From CAVQWT01 sp963717705 (GTDB lineage: Bacteria > Pseudomonadota > Gammaproteobacteria > Burkholderiales > Casimicrobiaceae), in contig CAVQWT010000002.1 in the NCBI GenBank assembly GCA_963717705.1, positions 248,001 to 312,000 on the forward strand: DNA of 64,000 nt, read 5' to 3'. The notes beneath the pieces were generated by a model. It made no database searches, had not been told where the DNA came from, and saw nothing but the letters and a program-made list of their open reading frames with translations. The first letter of the stretch is position 1. Each line of letters begins with the position of its first letter. The position numbers and the translations under genes were made by a program. Below are positions 6,404 through 15,671 of this stretch, piece after piece.

Positions 6404-8587
6404 CACGGTGATGCGGGGACCGGATGCAAGCGCCGCCGACGGAGGGCGGCCGGGGCGCGACTCATGCAGCCCCGCCGGCCCGGCACTCGACCCGAGGGCG
6501 TAGAAGCTGTAGCGCAGCGTCGCGCGGAAGCTGCGGCTTTCCGCCGGGTGGAAGTGGACGTCGTTCACGCCGCCCGGCGGCTCTCCCGGCAGCCGGGAGG
6601 TGTAGTAGTACGCGATGTCGTCGACCTCGGCGTCGAAGAGGTTGAACGCCTCGAGTCCGACGAGCAGGTCCCTGGTCACCCGGTAGCCGACCTGCGCGTT
6701 GACGATCGTCGACGAGGTCGAGCGGACGCTGTTGTCCTCGATCAGCGGCCGTGCGCCGAAGTAGCGGAGGAACACGCTGGCGCTCCACGGCCCCAGCTGC
6801 TGGATCGTCGCGCCGGCCGATACCGCGGTCTCGATCGCGCCGGGGATGCGGTTGCCGGCCGGGTCGTCGTCGGTGAAGCGGGCTTTGGTCCACGCCACGT
6901 CGAGGTCGAGCAGCAGCCACGGGATCGGCCGCCAGCGGGTGTTCCATTCGACCCCCTGCCGCCGCGACGGCCGCGACGGCTCGGTGGTGCCGGCGTCGCC
7001 GACGAACAGCAGCTCCGAGTCGATGTCGAGCTGCCACAGCGCCAGCGACGACTGCACGTTGGGCAGGATCTCGGTGCGCGCGCCGAGTTCGCCGCCCTTG
7101 GTGCGCACCAGCGGCGTCACCGGATCGACGGTTTCGCCCGAGCCCGGGTCGACGGTCGTGGTGACGCCGCGCGCATCGTTGCTGTGGAAGCCCCAGCCGT
7201 AGTTGGCGAAGAACTCGGACTTCGCCCACGGCCCGAAGATCGCCGAGAGCTTGGGCGAGGCGAGCCCGGCGCTGCCGTTGCCGCCGTTCTCGGGCAGGCT
7301 GCTCGCCACGTCGAACCAGTAGCGGTCGTAGCGCAGGCCCGCCAGCGTGCGGAACTTCTCGTCCCACCGCGTCTCCGCCTCGACGTACAGCGCGGCGCTG
7401 GATTCCTTCACCCGGTCCTGCCGCGTCGTCGACACGCGCTCGCGACCGACGGTCGAGTACAGCCCGACGTTGCCGATGCGGTCCTGGCGGAGGTCCCAGC
7501 CCGCGGTGACGCGATTGGCGAAGCCGCCGAGCTCGCCCGTCCAGGCCCAGCTGCCGGTGGTGCCGTAGATCCTGCGGTCGTCGGCCTGCTCGAACTGGTC
7601 GCCCTGGTCGGGGTCGTCGAGCCAGTAGGTGAAGTTCGAGAACAGGTCGAGGTCGTACCGGATCGCGTACGCGTTGGCGACGAGGCGGCCGCCGAGCAGC
7701 GGCTGCTGCCAGTCGAGCGACAGGCTGTAGCGGCTGGAGTTGCCGCCGGTGGTGGTGTCGAGCGACCCGAAGCGGTCGAGCGACCCGTCGTCGACGGCGC
7801 GCTGCGGGATCTGGTCGGTGGCGTTCCACTTGCCGTGGTAAGCCATCGCGGTGACGCCCCAGCGCGCGTCCCCGGTGTTGCCGAACCAGCGCAGCACGCC
7901 GTTGATGCGCCGGTAGTCGTCGGGGTTCGCCCACGGCCCGTCGTTGTGGAAGAGCTCCAGGCCGTAGACCAGCCGCCCGCCGGCGACTTCCGGCGAGCCC
8001 AGCAGCAGCGCCCGCGCGTAGCTGAAGTTGCCGAGGGCCAGCTCGGCGGTGGAATTGGGCAGCGACTCGGCGTACCAGATGTCGGCGGCGCCGGCGGAGG
8101 CGAAGTCGCCCTTGTCGGCGAAGTAGGGGCCCTTGAAATAGTCGATCCGCGAGACGAGCTCCGGGATCAGGAAGTTGAGGTCGGTGTAGCCCTGGCCGTG
8201 GGCGTGGGTGCGCATGTTGACCGGCATTCCCGCGACGCGCGTCAGGAAGTCGGTGCCGTGGTCGAGGTTGAAGCCGCGCAGGTAGTACTGGTTCGCCTTG
8301 CCCGCCCCCGAGTGCTGCGTGATGATCAGCCCCGGCACCAGCTCGAGCACCTCGCCGGGGCGCAGGATCGGCCGGTCCTCGATCAGCTGCTGCGTGATCG
8401 TGCCGGAGCTCGCCGAGTCGGAGGTGCCGATCGCGTTCTCGTAGTGGCCGCGGACCTCGATCGGGTCGAGCTTCGGCACGTCCTGCGCACGGGCGGCCCC
8501 CGCGGCCGACAGCGCCAGCGCCGCGGGCAGCGCCAGCGACAGCGCGCGCAGTGGCAGCGGCGCGGGGCGGCGGGGGAACGGGGGCAT
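6302..8587 (-). CDS. TonB-dependent outer-membrane receptor, probably for nickel
   Basis: Receptor of 761 residues. ATG 8587 follows an AAGGAG site, then a signal peptide ending near AGAARA, a plug domain (IEVRGHYENAIGTSDSASSG, YYLRGFNLDHGTDF) and a beta barrel. The plug loop MRTHAHGQGYTDLN is rich in histidine, as in metal-related receptors. Transport of nickel is inferred: nikR and a polyhistidine protein lie just upstream on the same strand, and a 28-bp NikR-like operator overlaps its promoter. The barrel should end at the aromatic terminus FRATLRYSF near 6500. Instead the frame runs on for about 65 Pro/Arg-rich residues, antisense to the copper chaperone. The true stop was probably lost to a base change or indel. 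Confidence 0.85.
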   Translation of the reverse strand: MPPFPRRPAPLPLRALSLALPAALALSAAGAARAQDVPKLDPIEVRGHYENAIGTSDSASSGTITQQLIEDRPILRPGEVLELVPGLIITQHSGAGKANQYYLRGFNLDHGTDFLTRVAGMPVNMRTHAHGQGYTDLNFLIPELVSRIDYFKGPYFADKGDFASAGAADIWYAESLPNSTAELALGNFSYARALLLGSPEVAGGRLVYGLELFHNDGPWANPDDYRRINGVLRWFGNTGDARWGVTAMAYHGKWNATDQIPQRAVDDGSLDRFGSLDTTTGGNSSRYSLSLDWQQPLLGGRLVANAYAIRYDLDLFSNFTYWLDDPDQGDQFEQADDRRIYGTTGSWAWTGELGGFANRVTAGWDLRQDRIGNVGLYSTVGRERVSTTRQDRVKESSAALYVEAETRWDEKFRTLAGLRYDRYWFDVASSLPENGGNGSAGLASPKLSAIFGPWAKSEFFANYGWGFHSNDARGVTTTVDPGSGETVDPVTPLVRTKGGELGARTEILPNVQSSLALWQLDIDSELLFVGDAGTTEPSRPSRRQGVEWNTRWRPIPWLLLDLDVAWTKARFTDDDPAGNRIPGAIETAVSAGATIQQLGPWSASVFLRYFGARPLIEDNSVRSTSSTIVNAQVGYRVTRDLLVGLEAFNLFDAEVDDIAYYYTSRLPGEPPGGVNDVHFHPAESRSFRATLRYSFYALGSSAGPAGLHESRPGRPPSAALASGPRITVSVLVRRVGRFGPCRSARAPAPSPRPSASCRPSP

Positions 8588-8681
8588 CGGTCGTCTCCTT
8601 CGGGTCGCAGCGGACCGGGGCCGGCCGGGGCCGCTGGCGAGCGCTGGAGCCGCGTCCGCGACTCCCCGGCCGCTCCGCACC

Positions 8682-8709
8682 GTAGGCACATTATGCACAA
8701 AGTTCCTAC
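8682..8709 (-). promoter_or_regulatory. Candidate NikR operator upstream of the TonB receptor
   Basis: GTAGGC (8682-8687), 16 bases, then TCCTAC (8704-8709). The length and spacing are identical to the E. coli NikR operator GTATGA-N16-TCATAC. The half-sites match it at 4 and 5 of 6 positions and are nearly symmetrical with each other. The element lies 95 bp upstream of the receptor start and covers the spacer and -10 of a candidate promoter. nikR itself is encoded 0.5 kb upstream. Confidence 0.62.
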
Positions 8710-8719
8710 TGGCGGACAA
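8690..8719 (-). promoter_or_regulatory. Candidate promoter of the TonB receptor
   Basis: On the minus strand TTGTCC (8714-8719) and CATAAT (8690-8695) are 18 bp apart, resembling sigma-70 -35 and -10 elements (4/6 and 5/6 matches). The NikR-like operator overlaps the -10 and the spacer, which would allow repression when nickel is plentiful. The rest of 8588-8835 shows nothing else I can name. Confidence 0.45.
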
Positions 8720-8835
8720 GTCGGCGCGTGGGAGGTGCCGAGGTTCCGTACCGGATCGGGTCCGCGCGGCGGGGCGAGTCCCCGGCCGCCCGGGCGGGTC
8801 GGGCGCCGTCGGGACCGGGACGTCCTCGCCGCGGG

Positions 8836-9120
8836 TCAGGGATGCTCGTGGTCGTGCGGGGTCTCGGCGTGCGGCGTGCCGCCGAGGTCGGGATGCGCGT
8901 GGTCGTGCGGTGCCTCAGCGGTCCCGTGGGGATGCGCCGCATCGCCGGTCGCGTGCGGCTCGTCGTGCGCGTGCTCGTGCCCGTGCGGATGAACATGCGC
9001 GTGGGCGTGCGGATGGCTGTGCACCAGGTCGCCATGCCGGTGCCTGTGGTCGTGGACGTGCTCGTGCTGGTGATCGTGCTCGTGGCTGTGGGGCTTCACG
9101 GGGGTGTACCTGGTGGTCAT
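8836..9120 (-). CDS. Histidine-rich metal-binding protein
   Basis: A 94-residue protein with 30 histidines, largely alternating H-x-H from residue 11 onward (HSHEHDHQHEHVHDHRHRH and later runs). The acidic and Pro residues between them suggest a disordered metal sponge. ATG 9120 has an AAGGAG site six bases upstream. No signal peptide is visible, so it is probably cytoplasmic. It lies between nikR and the TonB receptor on the same strand, which favours nickel (or cobalt) storage or delivery in the manner of Hpn or the histidine tails of HypB and SlyD; zinc is possible. No hydrogenase or urease gene is in the window, so its client enzyme is unknown. No regular fold is recognisable. Confidence 0.75.
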   Translation of the reverse strand: MTTRYTPVKPHSHEHDHQHEHVHDHRHRHGDLVHSHPHAHAHVHPHGHEHAHDEPHATGDAAHPHGTAEAPHDHAHPDLGGTPHAETPHDHEHP

Positions 9121-9206
9121 GGCTGCTCCTTCGCGTATCGCCAGCTGTAAGGCGTAAAGAGGATGTTTCCTGAGCGCTTGGGTCGACTGATGGGCGTGCC
9201 GGCCGC

Positions 9207-9674
9207 CTACCGGGGAATGAGGTGCAGGTGGCCGTGATGGTGGTGCGCGCCGGGCAGCCGGTGCGCATCGCCGGTCGCGACGCTGACGACGTTGAGCTGC
9301 GAGTGCCGGACGCCGCGCTCGGCTTTGGTGCGGTCGGCCAGCGACCGCAGCGACGCGGCCCTCCCCTTCAGCATCACCGTCTCCAGACAGTGATCGTGGT
9401 CGAGATGTACGTGCATCGTCGCGACGACCAGGTCGTGGTGCCGGTGCTGCAGCGCGGTCAGCCGCTCGGCCAGGTCGCGCTCGTGGTGGTTGTAGACGTA
9501 CGACAGCGCCGCCACCGCGAAGCCCTTGATGTCGCGCGCCTGGCGGTCGGCTTCGATCTCCCGGCGCAGGAGTTCGCGCATCGCCTCCGACCGGCTGGTG
9601 TAGCCGCGCGCCTTGATCAGGCGGTCGAAGTCCGCCGCCAGCGTCTCGTCGAGCGACATCGTGATCCGTTCCAT
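9207..9674 (-). CDS. nikR: Nickel-responsive regulator NikR
   Basis: A 155-residue protein. The N-terminal ribbon-helix-helix (MERITMSLDETLAADFDRLI...) binds DNA and the C-terminal ACT-like domain binds nickel. The nickel ligands of E. coli NikR are conserved as His88, His90 and Cys96 in ATMHVHLDHDHCLE, with a further histidine in QHRHH at 76-80. An extra C-terminal HHHHGHLHL tail is present. It probably represses nickel uptake when nickel is bound. A fitting operator lies in the downstream TonB receptor promoter; I found none before nikR itself. The upstream 173 bases contain a GC-rich 17-bp palindrome (9698-9714) of unclear meaning. Confidence 0.93.
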   Translation of the reverse strand: MERITMSLDETLAADFDRLIKARGYTSRSEAMRELLRREIEADRQARDIKGFAVAALSYVYNHHERDLAERLTALQHRHHDLVVATMHVHLDHDHCLETVMLKGRAASLRSLADRTKAERGVRHSQLNVVSVATGDAHRLPGAHHHHGHLHLIPR

Positions 9675-9847
9675 CGTGGCTCCCCATCGCGGGTGGTCGC
9701 GGCGGTCCGCCGCGGGTCGTCCGCAACGTTAGCATGGTCGCGCGTCGCACGGGCACCGCCCCCCCTGCGCCGAACCTGCCGTTGCGGGCGTGCAGGGCCG
9801 CCCGGGGGGCGCGCTTCCGCGCCGGCGGTCCGCCGCGCGCTGGACGC

Positions 9848-11023
9848 TCAGCGCCGCAGCGCGTCGATCCCCCGCGCGACGCCGGACAGCGTCAGCGGGT
9901 ACATCCGCGGGCCGATCGTCGACAGCACGATCTGCGTCGAGCGCGTGTATTCCCAGCCGCGCTCGGGCTCGGGGTTGAGCCAGATCGACTTCGGGAACTG
10001 CTCGACCAGCCGCGCGAGCCACACGACACCGGGCTCGTCGTTCATGTACTCGACGCTGCCGCCTTCCTGCACCAGCTCGTATGGGCTCATCGCCGCGTCG
10101 CCGACGAACACCAGCCGCCAGTCCGGGCCGTAGCGGTGCAGCAGGTCGAACGTGGACATCCGCTCGTTGCGACGCCGGGCGTTGTCGCGCCACAGGTGGT
10201 CGTAGGGGCAGTTGTGGAAGTAGAAGTGCTCCAGGTGGCGGAACTCCGCCTTCGCCGCCGAGAAGAGCTGCTCGCAGGCCTCGACGTGCGGATCCATCGA
10301 GCCGCCGACGTCGAGGAACAGCAGCACCTTGACCCGGTTGCGGCGCTCGGGCTGCAACTTGAGGTCGAGCCAGCCGGCATTGCGCGCGGTGCCGCGGATG
10401 GTGCCGTCGAGGTCGAGCTCCTCGGGCGCGCCCTCGCGCGCGAAGCGGCGGAGCTTGCGCAGCGCCACCTTGAGGTTGCGCGTGTTGAGCTCGACGTCGC
10501 CGTCGAGGTTCCTGAAGCTGCGCTCGTCCCAGACCTTGACCGCGCTCCTCGAGCCGCTGCCCTCCTGCCCGACGCGGATGCCCTCGGGGTTGTAGCCGTA
10601 CGCGCCGAACGGGCTGGTGCCGCCGGTGCCGATCCACTTCGACCCGCCGGCGTGACGCTCCTTCTGCTCGGCGAGCCGCTCGCGGAAGGTCTGCATCAGC
10701 TTGTCCCAGCCGCCCAGCGCCTCGACGCGGCGACGGTCCTCGTCGGACAGCAGCCGGTCGAACTCGCGGCGCAGCCACTCCTCGGGAATGCCGGCGCGGA
10801 CGTCGATGAGCGAGCTCGCATTCCTGAAGTAGCTGGCGAACGCGAGGTCGTAGCGGTCGAACTGCGTCTCGTCCTTGATCAGCGTCGTCCGCGCGAGCAC
10901 GTAGAAGTCGTCGAGCGACAGCGAAACCACGCGAGCCTGCAGCGCCTCGAGCAGCGTCAGGAACTCGCGCGTGCTCACCGGCAGCCGCGCCGACTTGAGG
11001 TGCAGGAAGAAGCCGGTGAGCAT
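9848..11023 (-). CDS. VWA-domain protein of the MoxR/CoxE type
   Basis: A 391-residue protein with a C-terminal von Willebrand A domain starting around LLFLDVGGSMDPHVEA. The metal-site motif reads D-x-G-x-S instead of the classical DxSxS, a form common in this subfamily. The N-terminal half is alpha-helical and charged. It is the last gene of a three-gene set with a GNAT acetyltransferase and a MoxR AAA ATPase. In such pairs the ATPase and the VWA protein act together to insert metals or remodel enzyme complexes (for example CoxD/CoxE). The client here is unknown. The gap to the upstream GNAT gene is only 12 bases, so co-transcription is likely. Confidence 0.85.
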   Translation of the reverse strand: MLTGFFLHLKSARLPVSTREFLTLLEALQARVVSLSLDDFYVLARTTLIKDETQFDRYDLAFASYFRNASSLIDVRAGIPEEWLRREFDRLLSDEDRRRVEALGGWDKLMQTFRERLAEQKERHAGGSKWIGTGGTSPFGAYGYNPEGIRVGQEGSGSRSAVKVWDERSFRNLDGDVELNTRNLKVALRKLRRFAREGAPEELDLDGTIRGTARNAGWLDLKLQPERRNRVKVLLFLDVGGSMDPHVEACEQLFSAAKAEFRHLEHFYFHNCPYDHLWRDNARRRNERMSTFDLLHRYGPDWRLVFVGDAAMSPYELVQEGGSVEYMNDEPGVVWLARLVEQFPKSIWLNPEPERGWEYTRSTQIVLSTIGPRMYPLTLSGVARGIDALRR

Positions 11024-11035
11024 CGGTCGCGGACC

Positions 11036-11649
11036 TCAGGCCGGGAGCGCGCGTTCCAGCAGGTGGTCGAGGTGCCGCTTCACCGCCGGCCACTCGCCGT
11101 CGAGGATCGAGAACACGACGGTGTCGCGGCGCGCGCCGTCGGCGCCGAGCTGGTGCTGGCGCAGCACGCCGTCCTGCTTCGCGCCCAGGCGCGCGATCGC
11201 TGCGCGGCTCGCCTGGTTGAACCAGTGGGTGCGGAACTCGACGGCGATGCACGAGAGCGTCTCGAACGCGTGCGCCAGCAGCAGCCGCTTGCACTCGGTG
11301 TTGATCGCGGTGCGCTGCGCGCGGCGCGCGTACCAGGTGTGGCCGATCTCGAGCCGGCGGTTGGCCGCGTCGACGTTGAAGTAGCGCGTCGACCCGACGA
11401 TGTCGCCCGACGCGTTGTCGCGGACGACGAACGGCAGCGCGCCCAGGCGCTCGCGCATGTCCAGCGCCACGGCGACGTACTCGCCCATCTTCTCCGGCGG
11501 CGCGACCGACGTGTACCAGAGGCGCCACAGCTCGCCGTCGCCGGCGGCGCGGGCCAGCGCGTCCGCGTGCTCCGCGGCCAGCGGCAGCAGCGTCGCGTGG
11601 CGGCCGGCAAGCGTCACCGGCGCGACGAAGCGCCCGGCGGCACCCACGT

Positions 11650-11653
<4 letters not shown>
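11036..11653 (-). CDS. GNAT-family N-acetyltransferase (RimJ/RimL type)
   Basis: A 205-residue acetyltransferase beginning GRFVAPVTLAGRHATLLPL, with the RimJ-like core IVGSTRYFNVDAANRRLEIGHTW and the acetyl-CoA region RRAQRTAINTECKRLLLAHAF. The start is GTG 11653, which overlaps the MoxR stop as GTGA, so translation is probably coupled. It lies inside the MoxR-VWA pair, which is not the usual two-gene layout. It could modify the VWA protein, the client enzyme, or an unrelated small molecule. The substrate cannot be told from sequence. Confidence 0.8.
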
Positions 11654-12492
<839 letters not shown>

Positions 12493-12558
12493 GGCCGGTG
12501 TCCGGTGGGGCGGTGGAACCGGAATGTTAGCCGAGAACCGGCGTCCGCGCGCCCGGGC

Positions 12559-12888
12559 TCAGCCGAGCAGCGCCTGCCAGCCCCACAGCGCGCCCATCCC
12601 GGCCGCCAGCGTCCACGGCATGCTGCGGGTGAAGTACGCGACGGCGCCGGCGACGATCGCCGCGGGCACACGCGGGTTGCCCGCGAGCGCCAGCCCCGCC
12701 GGCGTGGCCAGCACCATCGGCAGCACCAGCGCCGTCAGCATCGCCACGGCGACGTAGCGCAGCGCGGTGGCGACCAGCGGAGGCACGCTGCGCCGCGACA
12801 GCAGCTCGATGAACGACAGCCGCGTCAGGTAGTTCGCGGCGCCGACCAGCACGATCACCGCCCAGAGCTTCCAGCCGGGGTCGCTCAT
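12559..12888 (-). CDS. azlD: AzlD-type branched-chain amino acid export subunit
   Basis: A 109-residue membrane protein with about four hydrophobic segments and the family features NYLTRLSFIELL and a conserved Pro/Arg pattern (LSRRSVPPLV). AzlD is the small partner of AzlC in exporters of branched-chain amino acids or analogues. ATG 12888 overlaps the azlC stop as ATGA, so the two subunits are translationally coupled. Confidence 0.88.
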   Translation of the reverse strand: MSDPGWKLWAVIVLVGAANYLTRLSFIELLSRRSVPPLVATALRYVAVAMLTALVLPMVLATPAGLALAGNPRVPAAIVAGAVAYFTRSMPWTLAAGMGALWGWQALLG

Positions 12889-13601
12889 CGCAGCCCCTTC
12901 CGGCGCTCATGCGCGGTCGCCACCAGCGCGCCGACGGCGATCCCCGCCAGCCCGGCGACGATGATGTTCAGCCGCATCGGCAGCGCCGCGAGCAGCACCA
13001 CGACGGCCGCCGCGGTCAGCGCCGCGGCGATCGCCGCGCGCTCGCGCAACAGCGGCGCCAGCAGCGCGATGAAGCACAGCGGCACCGCGAAATCGAGCGA
13101 CCACGACGCGGGGATCGCGTTGCCGGCGAAGTAGCCGGCGGTATTGGTCAGCTGCCAGCCGCCCCAGAGCACGACGCCGCCGCCCAGGAAGTGCGACGCC
13201 GCGGGCCGCTTGTCGTCGCCGGCCTCGAAGCGCCGGATCGCCGCGGCGAACGCCTGGTCGGTCAGCAGGAACGCGAGCAGCCGCTGCCAGCGGACCGGCA
13301 GCGAGGCCACCTGCGGCGCCATCGCGGCGCTGTACATCGCCAGCCGCAGGCCGATGACGAAGCAGCCGAGCACGATGCCGGCGACCGGCGCGCCCGCCGC
13401 GTAGAGCTGCGTGGCGAGGATCTGCGCGGCGCCGGAGAACACGATCGCCGACAGGCCCAGCATCTCCAGCGGCGTCGCGCCGACTCCCGCCGCGGCGACG
13501 CCGCAGACCAGCCCGAACGGGATCAGCGCGAATGCGGCCGGCAGCATGCCTGCGACCCCCGCGCGGAAGTCCGCCGGCGAGAACACGCGGCCGCGGCTCA
13601 C
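12885..13601 (-). CDS. azlC: AzlC-type branched-chain amino acid export subunit
   Basis: Large subunit of the AzlCD exporter. The family N-terminal signature FRAGVAGMLPAAFALIPFGLVCGVAA is followed by further membrane segments (ILATQLYAAGAPVAGIVL, LAFLLTDQAFAAAIRRF). I chose GTG 13601 (238 residues). A TTG at 13682 would add 27 low-complexity residues and overlap upp by 41 bases. Neither start has a clear ribosome site. It forms an operon with azlD downstream; upp is close upstream on the same strand, so read-through from the uracil genes is possible. Confidence 0.82.
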   Translation of the reverse strand: MSRGRVFSPADFRAGVAGMLPAAFALIPFGLVCGVAAAGVGATPLEMLGLSAIVFSGAAQILATQLYAAGAPVAGIVLGCFVIGLRLAMYSAAMAPQVASLPVRWQRLLAFLLTDQAFAAAIRRFEAGDDKRPAASHFLGGGVVLWGGWQLTNTAGYFAGNAIPASWSLDFAVPLCFIALLAPLLRERAAIAAALTAAAVVVLLAALPMRLNIIVAGLAGIAVGALVATAHERRKGLR

Positions 13602-13641
13602 GGCATCGGCGGCGCGGCCGGCGACGGCGCGCGCCCGCGGG

Positions 13642-14271
13642 TCACAGCTTGGTGCCGAAGATCTTGTCGCCGGCGTCGCCAAGCCCCGGAATGATGTAGC
13701 CGTGCTCGTTCAGGTGGCTGTCGATCGCCGCGGCGAAGACGTGGACGTCGGGGTGCGCCGAGGTGACCGCGGCGATGCCCTCCGGCGCCGCCACCAGCAC
13801 CAGCGCGCGGACCTGGCGGCAGCCCGCGGCCTTGAGCAGGTCGATGGTCGCGACCATCGAGCCGCCGGTCGCCAGCATCGGGTCGAGAATGATCGCCATG
13901 CGCTCGTCGAGCGCGCCAACGAAGCGCTCGAAGTACTGCACCGGCTTCAGCGTCGCCTCGTCGCGGGCGAGCCCGACGACGCTGACCTTGGCGCTGGGGA
14001 TGATGTCGAGGACGCCGGGCAGCATGCCCAGCCCCGCGCGCAGGATCGGCACGACGGTGACCTTCTTGCCCTTGATCCGCTGGACCGTCACCGGACCGGC
14101 CCAGCCCTGGATCGTCGCCGGCTCGAGCTCGAAGTCGCGGCTGGCCTCGTAGGCGAGCAGCCGCGCGAGCTCCTCGGTGACCTCGCGGAACTTCTTGGTG
14201 CTGATGTCGCCCTCGCGCAGCAGCCCGATCTTGTGGCGGACCAGCGGATGGCCGATGTCGTGGACCGGCAT
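13642..14271 (-). CDS. upp: Uracil phosphoribosyltransferase
   Basis: Converts uracil and PRPP to UMP in pyrimidine salvage. The 209-residue length equals that of E. coli Upp. Visible motifs are the PRPP loop DPMLATGGSM and the uracil-binding C-terminus PGLGDAGDKIFGTK. The ATG at 14271 lies two bases after the uraA stop, so permease and enzyme form an operon. Confidence 0.96.
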   Translation of the reverse strand: MPVHDIGHPLVRHKIGLLREGDISTKKFREVTEELARLLAYEASRDFELEPATIQGWAGPVTVQRIKGKKVTVVPILRAGLGMLPGVLDIIPSAKVSVVGLARDEATLKPVQYFERFVGALDERMAIILDPMLATGGSMVATIDLLKAAGCRQVRALVLVAAPEGIAAVTSAHPDVHVFAAAIDSHLNEHGYIIPGLGDAGDKIFGTKL

Positions 14272-14273
14272 GG

Positions 14274-15608
14274 CTACCTCGTCCGGTCGCCGACCGCACC
14301 GTCGGCAACCGCGGCGTCGCCGCTGCCGGGGCGCTCGGGCAGGAGCTGGTAGAGGATGATCGCGCCGAAGGTCGCGGTGCCGATGCCGCCGAGCGTGAAG
14401 TCGCCGATCTTCAGCGCCAGGTCGCCCGCGCCGGCGACCAGCGTGAAGGCGACGACGATCAGGTTGCGCGGGCTCGAGAAGTCGACGCGGCTCTGCACCC
14501 AGATGCGCCCGCCGGTCGCGGTGATCAGGCCGAAGACGACGATCGACAGCCCGGCGATGACGGGCCCGGGAATCGTCAGGATCAGCGCGCCGAACTTGGG
14601 CGAGAAGCCGAGCACGATCGCCGCCGCGGCGGCGACGACGAAGATCAGCGTCGAGTAGATCTTCGTCACCGCCATCACGCCGATGTTCTCGGCGTAGGTC
14701 GTCACGCCGGTGCCGCCGCCGGCCCCGGCGATCATGGTCGCGATGCCGTCGCCGAGGAACGCGCGGCCGAGGTAGCGATCGAGCGACACGCCGGTCATCG
14801 CGCCGACCGCCTTCACGTGCCCGAGGTTCTCCGCCACCAGGATGATCGCCACCGGCGCGATCAGCGTCATGGCCTCGACGCTCCAGCGCGGCGCGGCGAA
14901 CGCGGGCAGGCCGAACCACGCCGCGCTCGCCAGCTGCGAGAAGTCGATCGGCTTGCCGAGGCCCATGCCGTTGGTGAGCAGCGCGTAGAGGACGTAGCCC
15001 GCGAGGCCGCCCAGCAGGATCGGCAGCCGGCGGACCATGCCCGAGCCGAACACCGCGACCGCGCCGACCGCGAACACGGTGAAGAGGGCCACCCAGGTGT
15101 CGAAGGTGTTGCCGGCGATGCCCTTGACGGCGATCGGCGCGAGATTGAGGCCGATGACCGCGACGACCGCGCCGGTCACGACCGGCGGCATCAGCTTCTC
15201 GATCCAGGCGTAGCCCACCGCCATCACGACCAGGCCGATCGCCGCGTACAGCGCGCCGGCGGCGATGATCCCGCCCAGCGCCACGCCGATGTTCGGATTC
15301 CCGCCCTTGCCGGCGTAGGCGGTCGCCGCGATGACGACGGCGATGAACGAGAAACTCGACCCGAGGTAGCTCGGCACCCGGCCGCCGGTGACCAGGAAGA
15401 AGATCAGCGTGCCGATGCCGGAAAAGAAGATCGCGACGTTGGGGTCGAAGCCCATCAGGATCGGCGCCAGCACCGTCGCGCCGAACATCGCGACGACGTG
15501 CTGCAGCCCGACGGCGACCGTCTGCCCGGTCGGCAGCCGCTCGTCCGGCGCGATGACACCATCGGTCTTCAGCCGCCAGCGCGGCAGGAATCCCTCAGTC
15601 TGGCCCAT
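14274..15608 (-). CDS. uraA: Uracil/xanthine permease family protein (UraA-like)
   Basis: A 444-residue nucleobase:cation symporter with twelve or more hydrophobic segments. The family motifs are present: GLQHVVAMFGATVLAPIL near the N-terminus, and VAENLGHVKAVGAMTG followed by GGTGVTTYAENIGVMAVTKIYS in the core, which carry the substrate-contacting Glu residues. Adjacency to upp supports uracil import. No PyrR-type attenuator is visible in the 63 bases upstream. Confidence 0.93.
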   Translation of the reverse strand: MGQTEGFLPRWRLKTDGVIAPDERLPTGQTVAVGLQHVVAMFGATVLAPILMGFDPNVAIFFSGIGTLIFFLVTGGRVPSYLGSSFSFIAVVIAATAYAGKGGNPNIGVALGGIIAAGALYAAIGLVVMAVGYAWIEKLMPPVVTGAVVAVIGLNLAPIAVKGIAGNTFDTWVALFTVFAVGAVAVFGSGMVRRLPILLGGLAGYVLYALLTNGMGLGKPIDFSQLASAAWFGLPAFAAPRWSVEAMTLIAPVAIILVAENLGHVKAVGAMTGVSLDRYLGRAFLGDGIATMIAGAGGGTGVTTYAENIGVMAVTKIYSTLIFVVAAAAAIVLGFSPKFGALILTIPGPVIAGLSIVVFGLITATGGRIWVQSRVDFSSPRNLIVVAFTLVAGAGDLALKIGDFTLGGIGTATFGAIILYQLLPERPGSGDAAVADGAVGDRTR

Positions 15609-15671
15609 GCGATCTCCCTGATCTTCGGTTCGGATACCACAATTGGAACAGGAAATCGCCGCCGCGTCAGG

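Noticed and set aside
6464..8992. An 842-residue plus-strand frame over the TonB receptor
   Set aside because: Antisense shadow; the minus strand has a signal peptide, plug and barrel motifs and a strong ribosome site.
9675..9740. A NikR operator in front of nikR itself
   Set aside because: No GTA-N-TAC-type half sites with 16-base spacing were found; only a GC-rich 17-bp palindrome (9698-9714) that could be chance.
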